Source: Caldilinea sp. CFX5
GTDB taxonomy: Bacteria > Chloroflexota > Anaerolineae > Caldilineales > Caldilineaceae
Reading direction: 5' to 3'
Assembly (NCBI GenBank): GCA_021405325.1
Contig: QWII01000009.1
Coordinates: 62,001-126,000, forward strand
Length of the DNA: 64,000 nt
Translations under genes and position numbers: made by a program
Notes under the pieces: model-generated
The model's database searches: none
Seen by the model: only the letters and a program-made list of their open reading frames with translations
What the model was told of the DNA's origin: nothing
Shown: positions 45,156 through 54,398 of the stretch, one piece after another
Layout of the letters: the number at the start of each line of letters is the position of its first letter
How positions within the stretch are numbered: position 1 is the first letter of the stretch

Positions 45156-45407
45156 TTAGATCGATTCTTGGATCAATAATTCTTCGGTTGACTGGAATGA
45201 TTCTTCCGCAAGCAACTGGTGTAGATCATCACGGATTGCGGCCACTTCATCAGGGTAAGCGCCAACTACCCGGTCGATCACTGCATCATTTGCGTGATTC
45301 AGCAGGTAGTTTAGGGCAGCTTCGTAGACGGCTAATTCGTCTTCGCTAATTTCTAGCGTCAACAAACGGACGCTGACGACTTCACGTTCAGAAAGCAGCT
45401 TTGCCAT
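45156..45407 (-). CDS. 83-residue protein, paralogue of the gene at 45466
   Basis: An acidic, Leu/Glu-rich protein of 83 residues. SVRLLTLEISEDELAVYEAALN, GAYPDEVAAIRDDLHQLL and the ending EESFQSTEE are shared almost point for point with the neighbour at 45466, so the two arose by tandem duplication. No family is known to me; small size, acidic charge and pairing next to a basic 97-residue gene suggest an antitoxin-like role. Its leader holds a 22-bp copy of the leader of the 97-residue gene. Confidence 0.65.
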   Translation of the reverse strand: MAKLLSEREVVSVRLLTLEISEDELAVYEAALNYLLNHANDAVIDRVVGAYPDEVAAIRDDLHQLLAEESFQSTEELLIQESI

Positions 45408-45465
45408 GTTTTAGCCATTCCACAAACTCATCCTGTTTTAGAGGCTGTTTGAAAAGTATCGCTTC

Positions 45466-45717
45466 TCAAACTGGTTCTTGGCTCAATTCTTCTGCGATTG
45501 GCTGGTATGATTCTTCCTGAAGCAACTGGCGCAAATCATCACGAATTGCCGTCACCTCATCAGGATACGCGCCTGTCAGTCGTTCCAGCGTTTTGTGTTC
45601 AACATGACCCAGCACATAGTTGACACAACTTGTTAATACTTCGAGTTCGCCTTCAGATAATTCAAGGGTTAAGAGGCGAACACCGACGACTTCCCGTTCA
45701 GAGATCTGTGCTGCCAT
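45466..45717 (-). CDS. 83-residue acidic protein, antitoxin candidate
   Basis: A paralogue of the gene at 45156 with the same length and the same pattern (VGVRLLTLELSEGELEVL, GAYPDEVTAIRDDLRQLL, EESYQPIAEE). Its start lies inside the last 20 bases of the 97-residue gene upstream, giving an overlapping pair as in toxin-antitoxin modules. It is predicted all-helical and negatively charged. No database family is recalled. Confidence 0.65.
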   Translation of the reverse strand: MAAQISEREVVGVRLLTLELSEGELEVLTSCVNYVLGHVEHKTLERLTGAYPDEVTAIRDDLRQLLQEESYQPIAEELSQEPV

Positions 45718-45991
45718 AAATCACCTTTTCTTCATTCAAACTGATCAACCGTTGCCAGCGTCCTTTGCGGACATTGCGTTGTCGATCACTAGCCGTTGTA
45801 CGGAAACTGGTATGATGCTCACCTCTTGGCGTAAAGAAGTGCGTTCTCCCATTAGCGCCAACATAGATCATATTGCCAGTTTCTAAATCGAGATAAACTT
45901 CCTGTGGATTCTGTCGATCACGAAATGCTTCCCGTGTGGGGCGGTCGCCCTGTTCATGGCGTAGATCTCCATGCTCCGTTCTTTTAGCCAT
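45698..45991 (-). CDS. 97-residue basic protein, toxin candidate
   Basis: A basic protein rich in Arg, His, Gln and Thr (RGEHHTSFRTTASDRQRNVRK). The middle part (EVYLDLETGNMIYVGANGRTHFFTP) looks like a small beta sheet, which is compatible with an RNase-toxin-like fold. The ATG at 45991 is preceded by a GTGGA-type site. It overlaps the 83-residue gene by 20 bp. No family recognised; calling it a toxin is an inference from architecture only. Confidence 0.6.
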   Translation of the reverse strand: MAKRTEHGDLRHEQGDRPTREAFRDRQNPQEVYLDLETGNMIYVGANGRTHFFTPRGEHHTSFRTTASDRQRNVRKGRWQRLISLNEEKVIYGSTDL

Positions 45992-46014
45992 TCCACAAAC
46001 TCACTCTAGTTTAT

Positions 46015-47451
46015 TTAAGCGTAACCGCGCGGATCAGTGTCAAAGGGCGTCACATCACTGCTCTGCACCAGCCAGTTGAGCAGGTGTGCTTCCAGATTGC
46101 GCTGGGTCTCCGCAAAGGCGGCGCTGCCATAGAGATTGTACAACTCTTGCGGGTCGCTGGCAAGGTCATACAACTCACATTGCCCGGTTGGGCGGTAGAC
46201 CAAGCGATGAGTTTGGGTGCGCATGGCGATCATCCGGCCAACGCTATCGGGGTAATCCTGCTGTTGCTGGCCTTTGGGATAGTAGATATTGCGGGCGTCA
46301 TGGGCAAAGAGATCGCGATCGGGGCGACCTTCAAAACAATGGGGTTCGTGGCGCGCATAGCCGCCTTCGGTGAAGACAGCGCGTGTCGGATCACCGGCGG
46401 CGCCGGTCAGTTGACGGCCGTAACTTTGGGCGAAATGGGTGTGTTGCGCCGGGATGCCGGCTTGTTCCAACGTCGTCGCCATCAGGTCAAAGAGTTCGAC
46501 CGGTTCATTCACCACATGTCCAGCCTTACCACCTGGCCTGCGGACAATCAACGGCACACGCGTAATCACCTCCTCACCGGCGCTCGGCCACTTTTCGACA
46601 AGACCGTAGTCACCGGCGTAGTCGCCGTGATCGGAGGTGAAGGTGACGGTCGTGTTATCAGCCAGCCCACTATCCTCCAGGGCATTGAGCAGTTGGCCCA
46701 ACAGGTGATCAATAAAGCCGGTCATGCCCAGGTAGACGGCTTGAATCTTGCGCAGTAGTTTGTCTTGTTCGGGCGCTGACAGTTGGTCGAGCCGGCGGTA
46801 CTGACGAATCAGCTTGTGAAAATCCGGCCGATTAGGCAGATCAGCGGGGCGCAGCGGCGGCAAATCCGCCGGATCGATCAGGTCATGCCAGGGTTGCGGC
46901 GCTGAGTAGGGACAGTGGGGGAAGATCAAGGGCAGAAAAAGACAGAACGGTTCTTTGGGCTTGCGCTTGAGAAAATTGATGGCGGCGTGGACATTGGCGT
47001 AGTCGCTGTGATCACGCAACGGCCCATCGCAAGGTTCGTAGAGAAAGCTGTAGTAGCGGGGGTCATCAAACGCATAGGGGTTGGGGCCAAACATATTCTT
47101 CCCATGCGAACGCGCCTCGGTCACGCTATCGGCAAAGCTGGCGGTTGCCAGGAGATCGTTTTTACCGTACATCAAGACGGTGTAGCCCGCCTGCTTGAGA
47201 TGCTTGAGCAGATTCGGCTCATGCGGACGCAGGAGGTGCCACAAGGTGCGATGGCCGCGCACGTGGGGATAGAGACCGGTCATCATGCTACAACGCGACG
47301 GGGTGCAGACTGAATGCTGGACATGACATTGGTCAAAACGGGTCCCTTGCGCCGCTAGGGCGTCAATGTTGGGCGTCGGCGCCAGGGGATGGCCGTAGCA
47401 GCCGACGCTCTCGGCGCGCAATTCGTCCGGTTGGAAAATGATGAAGTTCAT
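46015..47451 (-). CDS. Sulfatase family hydrolase
   Basis: A 478-residue alkaline-phosphatase-superfamily sulfatase. The N-terminus FIIFQPDELRAESVGCYGHP and the active-site motif CTPSR (49-53), whose Cys is normally converted to formylglycine, are present, followed by SRCSMMTGLYPH. The metal-site stretch FTSDHGDYAGDYG lies near residue 270. There is no signal peptide, so it would be cytoplasmic, acting on an organic sulfate ester or a related phosphonate. The required activating enzyme is not in the window. Confidence 0.9.
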   Translation of the reverse strand: MNFIIFQPDELRAESVGCYGHPLAPTPNIDALAAQGTRFDQCHVQHSVCTPSRCSMMTGLYPHVRGHRTLWHLLRPHEPNLLKHLKQAGYTVLMYGKNDLLATASFADSVTEARSHGKNMFGPNPYAFDDPRYYSFLYEPCDGPLRDHSDYANVHAAINFLKRKPKEPFCLFLPLIFPHCPYSAPQPWHDLIDPADLPPLRPADLPNRPDFHKLIRQYRRLDQLSAPEQDKLLRKIQAVYLGMTGFIDHLLGQLLNALEDSGLADNTTVTFTSDHGDYAGDYGLVEKWPSAGEEVITRVPLIVRRPGGKAGHVVNEPVELFDLMATTLEQAGIPAQHTHFAQSYGRQLTGAAGDPTRAVFTEGGYARHEPHCFEGRPDRDLFAHDARNIYYPKGQQQQDYPDSVGRMIAMRTQTHRLVYRPTGQCELYDLASDPQELYNLYGSAAFAETQRNLEAHLLNWLVQSSDVTPFDTDPRGYA

Positions 47452-47492
47452 GATGATTTCGTCCCCTGTGGTTGGCTGATGGTTGTTTGCGT

Positions 47493-47521
47493 AGTATACA
47501 AGCTCTTGGGCGAATCAACAA
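47493..47521 (-). promoter_or_regulatory. Predicted promoter for the sulfatase gene
   Basis: TTGTTG (47521-47516), a 17-bp spacer and TATACT (47498-47493), about 40 bp upstream of the ATG. The -35 matches consensus at four of six positions. Confidence 0.45.
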
Positions 47522-47585
47522 TGTAGGAGATCCGCAATGTATGTGGCGCAACCACGCTCCTAGGCGCCAACAACAGGCCAGAATA

Positions 47586-47624
47586 AAAAGAGGCTTGCGC
47601 CGTAAGTATGCACAAGCCTCTTTT
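47586..47624 (-). terminator. Intrinsic terminator after the ABC exporter operon
   Basis: A 12-bp stem (47586-47597 with 47613-47624) built on AAAAGAGGCTTG, followed on the minus strand by the TTTT-rich end. It lies 24 bp after the stop of the FtsX-type permease. Confidence 0.8.
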
Positions 47625-47647
47625 CATTCTGCCAGTAAAGTTATCGC

Positions 47648-50092
47648 TTACTCATATGCCAACACTTCGCGCACTGTCAACCGCGATGCATTCCACGCCG
47701 GGAGGAAGCTGGCGATGGCGGCCAAGAAGGCGACGATAAAGAACCAGGTGATGACACCCGTCGAGGAAAAAGTATAGGGCAGATCGGTGTTGAAGAGAAC
47801 TTGACCAACCCCAGTGCTGATGACGGCGCCAATGGGGTAGGCCAACGCCGCGCCGATCAGCCAACTGATAAAGCCGATAATCACACCTTCGACAATCACA
47901 ATGCGCTGGATGGCGCCGTCGGTGGCGCCGATGGCGCGCATGACGCCGATCTCGCGCGTGCGTTCGAGGACGTTGGTGCTCATGGTGCCCATCAAGCCCA
48001 AGGCGCCGACGGTGGCGATCAAGACGCCCATCGCCGAGAGCAGATAGACAATCACATCGAAGATGCCGCCGGAGATCTGGCGAATACGGTTAATCGTAAA
48101 GAGCGACTCGACATTGAAACCTTGGGCATCAAGGGCGGTTTCCAGCCGTGCAACCACCTCGTCAGGCGTAGCATCGCCAACATGGGTGACCTTCACCTGC
48201 ACACTGTCGCTGCGCATGACCAGACCAGCGTAGCGCGAGACATAGTCATAGTTGGCATAGGCCGGAATAAAGTTGGGCGGGCCGCTCAACACCTGCACCA
48301 CGCCGACGACAAGCCACGGCGTCTCACGCCCATCGCGCTCCATGATGATCGTCTTGCCCACTTCAATATCACTATCGCTCGCCAGCAGTTGGGTGCTGAC
48401 GACAATGGCGTTCTCATCAGCGGCGCGCAGCCAGCGACCGGCGGTCAAGGTCGGCTGCACCATCGTACTCTCCGCCGGCAGGCCGATGACGGTGATCGGA
48501 TTGCTTTCGGTGCCGTCGTCCCGCTGGCGCGTGGCCAGGGTAGTAATCCAGCTTTCGACCTCGGCCACCCCCGGCACGCCATAAATGGTCGATTCAATGC
48601 GCGGGACGCGGTAGGGTTCATTGAAGCGGATTTGAATGTCATATTGGCTATAGGCCAGCCCCGCCTCGATCAAGCTGCTGAGCGAAGCGCGCACGCTGCC
48701 GATGGTCATAAAGATCATGCCGCCAAGGACAAGCATCAACAGCGTCAGGGCCAGGCGAGCGCGCCGGCGAAAGGTATTACGTAGCGAGAGTTGCAACGGG
48801 CGGGAAAGGCCGCGAATTCGGCTCAAGATCCGGTCAAAGGCGCCAATTTTGCGCACCCCGGCCCCCACATCAGCGATGGCTTCGCGCACAGTGACCGCCG
48901 CCCCGCGCAACACAGGAACCAGCGCCGCTACCAGTGGCGCCAGCACCCCCACCGCCACTTGCAGCAGCAGCACCGACAGCGGCAGCGACCAGCGGGGAAA
49001 GTCGATATTGATAAAGTTGCCGGCAAATTGCAACACGGCGCCGGTCACAAACATGGTGAGCGGAATCGCCAGCAGTAACGCTAACACGCTGTAGACCAAT
49101 ACGGCGCCCAAATACATGCCGATGACCTGCGGGCGCAGTGCGCCGACCGTCTTCATAATACCGATCTGCCGCGTCTGTTGGGCGACGAGGGCAGAGATGG
49201 TGTTGACCACCAAAAAGCCGCTGAGTAAAAGCGCTAGCAAGCCCAACGGCGTCAAGAGCAAGGAGACCGAGTCAAAGATGTTTTGGAAGAGCAATTCGCC
49301 CGGCTCCGGTACAAAAAGGCGTTGCACCGTGGCGCTCCCCCGCTCCATTTTGTCACTGACTAGATTGGCGATGTTGGTGATATATTCTTCGTCGAGCATC
49401 TGCTCCGGTGTGCCGTTGACCCGGATCAGCAATTGATTGTAGATACGTGTACCACCCAACCGCTCAAAGGTGTCAAAATCGACATAGCCGCTGGCGCTGC
49501 CCGTAAAAGCGGCAGGAAAGCCATTCGGGTCATAGACAGCGCCGGTGAGGACCACTTCACGGATTTTGCTATCGGGCGTTTTCAGCCGCAGCGTCTGGTC
49601 AACCTGCAGGTTGGCCGGCAAAGCGTCGCTGGCATCCAATGAGGCGCGTTCGAGAATGATCTCATCTTTGCTCGGCCAACGGGTACGTTCAGCGCCAAAG
49701 TCAGGATGGCCTTTGATGGCATAGATGGGTGTGAGGAGATTGACTTGATTTTTGGTAAAGTCATCAATTGGCGTAATGTTCATCGACTCCCAACGGCCGG
49801 GCGCCACCTCCACCTCGACGCTCAAACTGGTGCGCCCTTCGGCGGCGGCCACTTCCGGCATCCGACGCACCACCTCCAGCGCTTCCTCGTCAAACTCGCT
49901 GACAAAGAGCGTAGCTTGGGCGGCGGCGCTGGCGTTGTAGGCGGCTTGCATTTCCTGTAAGATGGCGGTGCGCAGATGTTGCACCGTGCCGACGGCAAAG
50001 ACGCCGACGGCAATCGAGACGATCACCAGGATGGTGCGGGTGCGATTAGCGGTGAGATCGCGTAAGACTTTACGCCAACGGGGGTCAAGCAT
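47648..50092 (-). CDS. ABC transporter permease, MacB/FtsX type (duplicated)
   Basis: An 814-residue permease in the LolE/MacB/FtsX superfamily. The N-terminal membrane helix (about 16-38) is followed by a large extracytoplasmic domain and then three helices near 285-400; the second half repeats the pattern with a helix at about 465, an outside domain and a terminal FtsX triad (about 690-800). This double-module layout belongs to the DUF214-type permeases for lipids, lipoproteins, peptides or toxins. It overlaps the ATPase gene by 8 bp; together they form a two-gene exporter operon. The substrate is unknown. Confidence 0.88.
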   Translation of the reverse strand: MLDPRWRKVLRDLTANRTRTILVIVSIAVGVFAVGTVQHLRTAILQEMQAAYNASAAAQATLFVSEFDEEALEVVRRMPEVAAAEGRTSLSVEVEVAPGRWESMNITPIDDFTKNQVNLLTPIYAIKGHPDFGAERTRWPSKDEIILERASLDASDALPANLQVDQTLRLKTPDSKIREVVLTGAVYDPNGFPAAFTGSASGYVDFDTFERLGGTRIYNQLLIRVNGTPEQMLDEEYITNIANLVSDKMERGSATVQRLFVPEPGELLFQNIFDSVSLLLTPLGLLALLLSGFLVVNTISALVAQQTRQIGIMKTVGALRPQVIGMYLGAVLVYSVLALLLAIPLTMFVTGAVLQFAGNFINIDFPRWSLPLSVLLLQVAVGVLAPLVAALVPVLRGAAVTVREAIADVGAGVRKIGAFDRILSRIRGLSRPLQLSLRNTFRRRARLALTLLMLVLGGMIFMTIGSVRASLSSLIEAGLAYSQYDIQIRFNEPYRVPRIESTIYGVPGVAEVESWITTLATRQRDDGTESNPITVIGLPAESTMVQPTLTAGRWLRAADENAIVVSTQLLASDSDIEVGKTIIMERDGRETPWLVVGVVQVLSGPPNFIPAYANYDYVSRYAGLVMRSDSVQVKVTHVGDATPDEVVARLETALDAQGFNVESLFTINRIRQISGGIFDVIVYLLSAMGVLIATVGALGLMGTMSTNVLERTREIGVMRAIGATDGAIQRIVIVEGVIIGFISWLIGAALAYPIGAVISTGVGQVLFNTDLPYTFSSTGVITWFFIVAFLAAIASFLPAWNASRLTVREVLAYE

Positions 50093-50951
50093 AGACCGGC
50101 TCCAAACGGGGCGTCAACACAGGCGTAGGGGCCGGTTGTGGCGTGGTGACAACAGGTTGTAGCTCTTTATGGACAACCTCACGTCTAGGGGCACTGCGGC
50201 GGTCATCGACAATGGCCCCGTCGGCAATGGTAACGGTGCGGGTGACGCGGTGGGCCAGGTCGTCGTCATGGGTCACCATGAGAATGGTTTTGCCGCCATC
50301 AACCAGGCGGGTGAAGAGGCTAAAGACCGCATCCGCCGTCTTGGAATCGAGATTCCCGGTCGGCTCGTCGGCAACAATAATGGGCGGGTCGTTGGCAAGG
50401 GCGCGGGCAATGGCGACCCGCTGCTGCTGGCCGCCGGAGATGGCCGTGGGCAACTTGTGCATCTGCGCCGTCATTTCGACCTGCTCCAACAGGTGAACGG
50501 CTCGTTCATGGCGCTCGCGGCGGGTGTAGAGATGGCAGAAGTCCATGGGCAGCATGACATTTTCCAACACCGTGAGGGTGGGCAGCAGTTGGAAGAACTG
50601 GAAAACAACGCCCACCGTGCGCCCACGCCAACTGGCGATCTGATTTTCGCGCAGTGTATGCACCGGCACGCCGTTGATCCAGACCGCGCCGTGCGTCGGG
50701 CGGTCGATACCGGTGATCATGTTGGTCAGCGTCGATTTGCCGCTGCCCGATTTGCCGACCACAGCAACAAATTCACCGGGATTCACCTGGAGGTTGACGC
50801 CCCGCAATGCCGTAAATTCACCGGCAGCGGTGGCAAAGCGCTTGACAACCTGACGCACGTCAATCAGATGCTGTCCTGACAATGTAGCTGCCGTAGCTGT
50901 CGTAGCTGCCGGTTGCTTTTCCTCGGTTTTCTGCCAAAGACGAGTAAACAT
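50085..50951 (-). CDS. ABC transporter ATP-binding protein (LolD/MacB-like)
   Basis: A 288-residue ATPase. Walker [10 protein letters not shown] (about 65-73), Q-loop, signature [15 protein letters not shown] and Walker [17 protein letters not shown] are all intact, and the SGG-containing signature with the TGNLDS end is typical of the LolD/MacB group. An N-terminal extension of about 25 Thr/Ala-rich residues precedes the domain, and a Pro-rich C-terminal tail ([11 protein letters not shown]) follows. It couples with the FtsX-type permease at 47648 through an 8-bp overlap. Confidence 0.93.
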   Translation of the reverse strand: MFTRLWQKTEEKQPAATTATAATLSGQHLIDVRQVVKRFATAAGEFTALRGVNLQVNPGEFVAVVGKSGSGKSTLTNMITGIDRPTHGAVWINGVPVHTLRENQIASWRGRTVGVVFQFFQLLPTLTVLENVMLPMDFCHLYTRRERHERAVHLLEQVEMTAQMHKLPTAISGGQQQRVAIARALANDPPIIVADEPTGNLDSKTADAVFSLFTRLVDGGKTILMVTHDDDLAHRVTRTVTIADGAIVDDRRSAPRREVVHKELQPVVTTPQPAPTPVLTPRLEPVYA

Positions 50952-51276
50952 GGGTTATCACCACCAATCCGCTGGAACAATATGTGCAAATACATGGCAA
51001 ATTATGAACAAATCATGTACAACAACACTATAGCTTGTAAATAGTCCTTTGGTTGTTACGTCGGTTACAATTGGAGGTTGCGCGTTGTATGCTCATGGCG
51101 TCCCACCATGTCGGCGGCCCCTACGCCACCACCATGCGCCATCTGGAGGCGACGTTGCCTAACTGCAAGAGCTAAGAATATTTTAATGATTTCTGCGAGG
51201 CGTTGTTAAAGAAGCGGTGATGGGTTTGCCCGAAGTGGTGGACGGACTGGTGAATGGGGTCAAACGGTCTGTAATG
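50952..51276. other. Spacer with a possible gene remnant
   Basis: 325 bp without an intact gene. On the plus strand about 51071-51172 an open frame reads through HHVGGPYATTMRHLEATLP to TAA; the same frame continues after the stop with EYFNDFCEALLKKR to TGA near 51210. It looks like the end of a decayed protein gene, but I do not recognise the family. Confidence 0.35.
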
Positions 51277-51346
51277 ACAACGAATGGGGGAAGAACGAAA
51301 GCCCCCTTTGTCAGGAGTACTAATTCGTTCTTCCCCCATTCGTTGT
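51277..51346. repeat. Long hairpin after the Nudix gene
   Basis: Perfect 23-bp arms (51277-51299, 51324-51346) around a 24-bp loop, ending 5 bp from the Nudix stop codon. Confidence 0.85.
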
Positions 51347-51351
51347 GGTTG

Positions 51352-51855
51352 TTAGGCCGGTGTATTCAACAGCGCAACAGCTTGTTGCACAACGGCTTTT
51401 TCGCCGTCAAAGGTCATAGTGTGGAGGGCGTCGTCAATGGTGAACCAGCCGACGGCATCGACTTCGTAGCTGCTGTCGGTCAATTCGCCGCCGATCATGC
51501 GCAAGAGGAAAAAATCGACCAGCTTGTGAACTAACTCCGGCACTTCTTTTTGGTAGGTGTCCCAATACCAGTAATCGATGGTTTGCAAAAAGGCCTCCTG
51601 GACGGTGATAATGCCCGTCTCTTCGGCCACTTCGCGTACGGCAGTCGCCAAAGAAGATTCCCCTGTCTCGCGCGAACCCTTGGGCAATTGCCAGCGTTGG
51701 CCGCCATGGGTGGCGATCAGGGCGATCTGGATCTCATTCGTGACCGGCGCCCGCCGGTAGGCAACGCCGCCCGCGGAATAATCTTGCCGGCTGCGTCGCC
51801 AGGTGCGTTTGATTTCCTGATTGATGACTGGTAAAGAACTGCGTTCGTTGGTCAC
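51352..51855 (-). CDS. Nudix hydrolase
   Basis: A 167-residue Nudix (MutT-fold) pyrophosphohydrolase. The complete Nudix box G-x5-E-x7-REUxEExGU is at residues 60-82 (starts G60, E66, ends REVAEETGI). The W-x-L-P-K-G context upstream matches the usual entry. It removes pyrophosphate from nucleoside-diphosphate-linked or related substrates; specificity unknown. The spacer upstream carries a GATTCGTG repeat, and a 23-bp-arm hairpin ends the gene. Confidence 0.9.
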   Translation of the reverse strand: MTNERSSLPVINQEIKRTWRRSRQDYSAGGVAYRRAPVTNEIQIALIATHGGQRWQLPKGSRETGESSLATAVREVAEETGIITVQEAFLQTIDYWYWDTYQKEVPELVHKLVDFFLLRMIGGELTDSSYEVDAVGWFTIDDALHTMTFDGEKAVVQQAVALLNTPA

Positions 51856-51860
51856 AAAAT

Positions 51861-51940
51861 TTGATTCGTGTTGGGTGATTCGTGTTGCGTAATTCTTGCG
51901 AAGTGCCTGGTAATTTCACAAATCACGTAGCACGAATCAC
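51861..51940. repeat. GTGATTCGTGTT repeats and hairpin
   Basis: GATTCGTGTT units in tandem, and an imperfect 20-bp inverted repeat (51876-51895 with 51921-51940, 17 of 20 pairs). Same unit family as 10873-10923. Confidence 0.65.
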
Positions 51941-51957
51941 GCACATTGATGATAATG

Positions 51958-52485
51958 TTATAACTGCTTATGCTGTTGCCAATGCTGGTTCGTCGGCGTG
52001 CCTTGGATTGGCCCATCGGCAATAGTCAGCGCCAGCGCCAGGGCCACTCGCTCCCAATTATCGGGTGGGTGGGCCACCAACCGTGTCGGCAAAAAGGCAG
52101 GTGTGACAAATGATAATGCACTTGCCAATTCTCGCAAATTCCACGTTGTGCGCGCACGCGCAATCACCACGTATGTTTCCATCCACTTATCTAACAAGAC
52201 CAGCCAGCCCGCCAAATCGGGGCCAATGCCCACCTGCGATAAGGGCTGCGGCTTATACTCATCGTCAAACCAAAAGGCAAGCTGACCGGCGGCATTCAAG
52301 TAGACCCGCTTCGGCGCCAGCGGCGCCGGCGAGTAGCCCAATTCACCCCAAGCACGAAAACTGACATGCAATTCACTGACCAGCGGCGGCAGCAATAGCC
52401 CCAAGTTATGTTTCAGGGGGCGAAAACCCGCCGGCGTCTCTTCCTGATGATGTAAGCGCTGTTGCGCAATAGAATAATATGCCAC
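51958..52485 (-). CDS. Hypothetical protein
   Basis: A 175-residue, probably soluble protein. No signal peptide or membrane helix is seen. Trp-rich stretches (GQLAFWFDDEYKPQPL, GWLVLLDKWMETYV) and a balanced charge suggest a globular fold. No known family could be assigned. It sits between the Nudix gene and the Ser/Thr kinase on the same strand, so it might be a downstream gene of the kinase, but a 100-bp gap with AGTCC-type repeats separates them. Confidence 0.55.
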   Translation of the reverse strand: MAYYSIAQQRLHHQEETPAGFRPLKHNLGLLLPPLVSELHVSFRAWGELGYSPAPLAPKRVYLNAAGQLAFWFDDEYKPQPLSQVGIGPDLAGWLVLLDKWMETYVVIARARTTWNLRELASALSFVTPAFLPTRLVAHPPDNWERVALALALTIADGPIQGTPTNQHWQQHKQL

Positions 52486-52585
52486 GCTCTGATCCGGTTT
52501 ATCTGCTTATCCGTAGTCCACAGTCGTGTCGTCGCAAAGTCCGGAGTCGGATTCTTGCGATCCCGGCAGCGTTGCGGTCTACTGT

Positions 52586-53599
52586 TTAGGGCAGGCTAAT
52601 AATAATCGCAATCACGGCCAACGCCAGGGCCACCCCAACCAATACCCGATTTTGATAGAACAATTCTTGCCAACTGGGTGAGGCTGCTCCCAATCGCAGA
52701 CTTTCGGTCATCGGCGTCTGTTGGGCGGTCAACGGTTTTGAGCCAAAGAGCATCTCGCGTAATTCGCGCACATTGGCGGGTCGTTCACTGGGGTGCATCC
52801 CCAATGCATAAAAGATGGCCCGTTCAACGCGCGGCGAAATTTCCGGGTTAACCAGGCGCAGCGATTCCAGCACACCAGGGTGGAGAAAACGTTCCCGCGC
52901 ATCCACCGGCGGCTGGCCGGCCAACAGATGATAGAGGGTGGCGCCCAAGCTGTAAATATCGCTCCGTATATCCGTGAAGCTCGTATCGCCGCCATACTGT
53001 TCGAGCGGGGTATAGGCCACGGTGCCCCGCCCCTGGACAACGGTAACGGTGCGGCTATCATCTTTAAACAACACTTTGACCAGGCCAAAATCGACCAGTT
53101 TAATGTCGCCGCGCAAGGTCACTTTGATATTGCTCGGTTTGATATCGCGATGCAACACCGGCGGATCTTGGTTGTGCAAATATTCCAGCGCGTCCAATAG
53201 TTGGGCCGTCCAGGTCAACACTTGCGACTCGCTCAGAAACTCGTTGCGCCGCTTGGCTTCCTGGACTACTTCTTGCAGATCGCGCCCTTCGACAAAGTCC
53301 ATCACCAGATATTCACGATTGCCATTGGCAAAATAGTCGGAGACCTTGGGCAGGTGCGGATGATCCAACCGGGCCAGAATGCTGGCTTCGGTGCGAAACT
53401 GTTCCGTGATCTGTTCCAACTCACTTTCAGAAGTTGTGTTTTCTGAAAGATGGGGTAAAATCTCTTTTACTGCGCAAACGCGACCTTCCAGCCGCCGGTC
53501 TGAAGCTTTATAGACGGCGCCCATGCCGCCCTGCCCAACCAGTTCCAAAATCTCGTACCGGTTGCGTAGAACGGTGCCTGGGTCTAAAATGTATTGCAC
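52586..53599 (-). CDS. Serine/threonine protein kinase with C-terminal membrane anchor
   Basis: About 337 residues, Hanks-type kinase. The Gly-rich loop [15 protein letters not shown]-type AVKE, catalytic HRDIKPSN and DFG motif (VDFGLVKV), and the APE-equivalent TPLEQYGG are in order. A single hydrophobic helix at the C-terminus ([14 protein letters not shown]) anchors it. No external PASTA repeats follow, so it has no visible sensor. GTG 53599 was chosen because GGAGGTG precedes it by about 5 bases; an in-frame ATG lies 21 bases further up. It is divergent from the FHA regulator, a natural partner for phosphothreonine signalling. Confidence 0.92.
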   Translation of the reverse strand: MQYILDPGTVLRNRYEILELVGQGGMGAVYKASDRRLEGRVCAVKEILPHLSENTTSESELEQITEQFRTEASILARLDHPHLPKVSDYFANGNREYLVMDFVEGRDLQEVVQEAKRRNEFLSESQVLTWTAQLLDALEYLHNQDPPVLHRDIKPSNIKVTLRGDIKLVDFGLVKVLFKDDSRTVTVVQGRGTVAYTPLEQYGGDTSFTDIRSDIYSLGATLYHLLAGQPPVDARERFLHPGVLESLRLVNPEISPRVERAIFYALGMHPSERPANVRELREMLFGSKPLTAQQTPMTESLRLGAASPSWQELFYQNRVLVGVALALAVIAIIISLP

Positions 53600-54156
53600 G
53601 GCTCCACCTCCACAACACATTTGTACAACAATTGGCTTGAATCGGTTGGGCGCGATAGGAGACAGGAATCGTCAACCTGGCGTAGCGTGCGCGCGTGCCA
53701 GGTTGAACCATCATCGTTGGTGTAGGAAGAGAGTATCATTTGCATTTTTAGCGGTTATACTATTAATATAGTACTGATATGGTGCGACAAATGACGAATT
53801 ACGCAATAAATTAATCATATCACTGACCTATCGCGTGACCATTCCGTCATGCCATACGTCTACGTAGTCGGGCGGTAGCAACCCTGTTCTGTAATTTCTG
53901 TTGACGCCAATCAGCTAGGTCAGCCGATTACAAACTGGCATACCGCTCTTCATTACAAATTGTTACTTAAGGGTCCTGACAGCTAGTACGAGGTGTATTA
54001 GGTATTAATGCACGAAATTGCCAAAACCGGACGCGCTAGTCAGTCATCATCTTGTGTAAGATCGTACATGCCCAAGCCACCTGCCATTGATTCATGATGG
54101 GTAAGCTGTACGCTAATTGGATATCAAATTTGTATATCACAATTATCTATCAACTA
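53600..54156. other. Divergent spacer between kinase and FHA regulator
   Basis: About 560 bp with no gene. A perfect 10-bp inverted repeat (TCAACCTGGC with GCCAGGTTGA, 53672-53706) lies near the kinase. The rest is AT-rich and must contain the kinase promoter, but no high-quality hexamer pair was found. Confidence 0.5.
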
Positions 54157-54212
54157 TATATCAACGTGTGTATATCAACGTGTGTATATCAACATGTGTA
54201 TACCACAAGCTG
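54157..54212. repeat. Four 14-bp tandem repeats upstream of the FHA regulator
   Basis: TATATCAACGTGTG occurs twice exactly (54157-54170, 54171-54184), then as TATATCAACATGTG (54185-54198) and TATACCACAAGCTG (54199-54212). Degenerate copies flank this. Array position, about 190 bp before the regulator ATG, would suit repeated regulator-binding sites. Confidence 0.8.
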
Positions 54213-54284
54213 TATACCAAACCAAAGTGCATTATGCGCCAGGATGGCTAAGCTGTCAATTAAGTGAGACCCGTTGATTAGAAA

Positions 54285-54307
54285 TATAGTCCGGACTCCG
54301 GACTATA
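54285..54307. promoter_or_regulatory. Palindrome in the FHA gene leader
   Basis: Perfect 23-bp palindrome TATAGTCCGGA-C-TCCGGACTATA. It resembles both a hairpin of the AGTCC repeat family and a dimeric operator. It lies about 90 bp before the ATG at 54399. Confidence 0.55.
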
Positions 54308-54398
54308 GACTATTTGTATTCTTTCGTTTGTACTTGCGCTGGGTGCACTGAATTCTCTTTGAACCAATCCAGACGCCATCTCAGCAAAAGGACTTGTT

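Noticed and set aside
47801..48784. A 327-codon plus-strand frame
   Set aside because: Antisense to the FtsX-type permease, which fits its family and overlaps the ATPase gene as expected.
54157..54212. A CRISPR or plasmid replication iteron array
   Set aside because: Units are directly adjacent without spacers, and no cas or rep gene is nearby. A regulatory array is more plausible.
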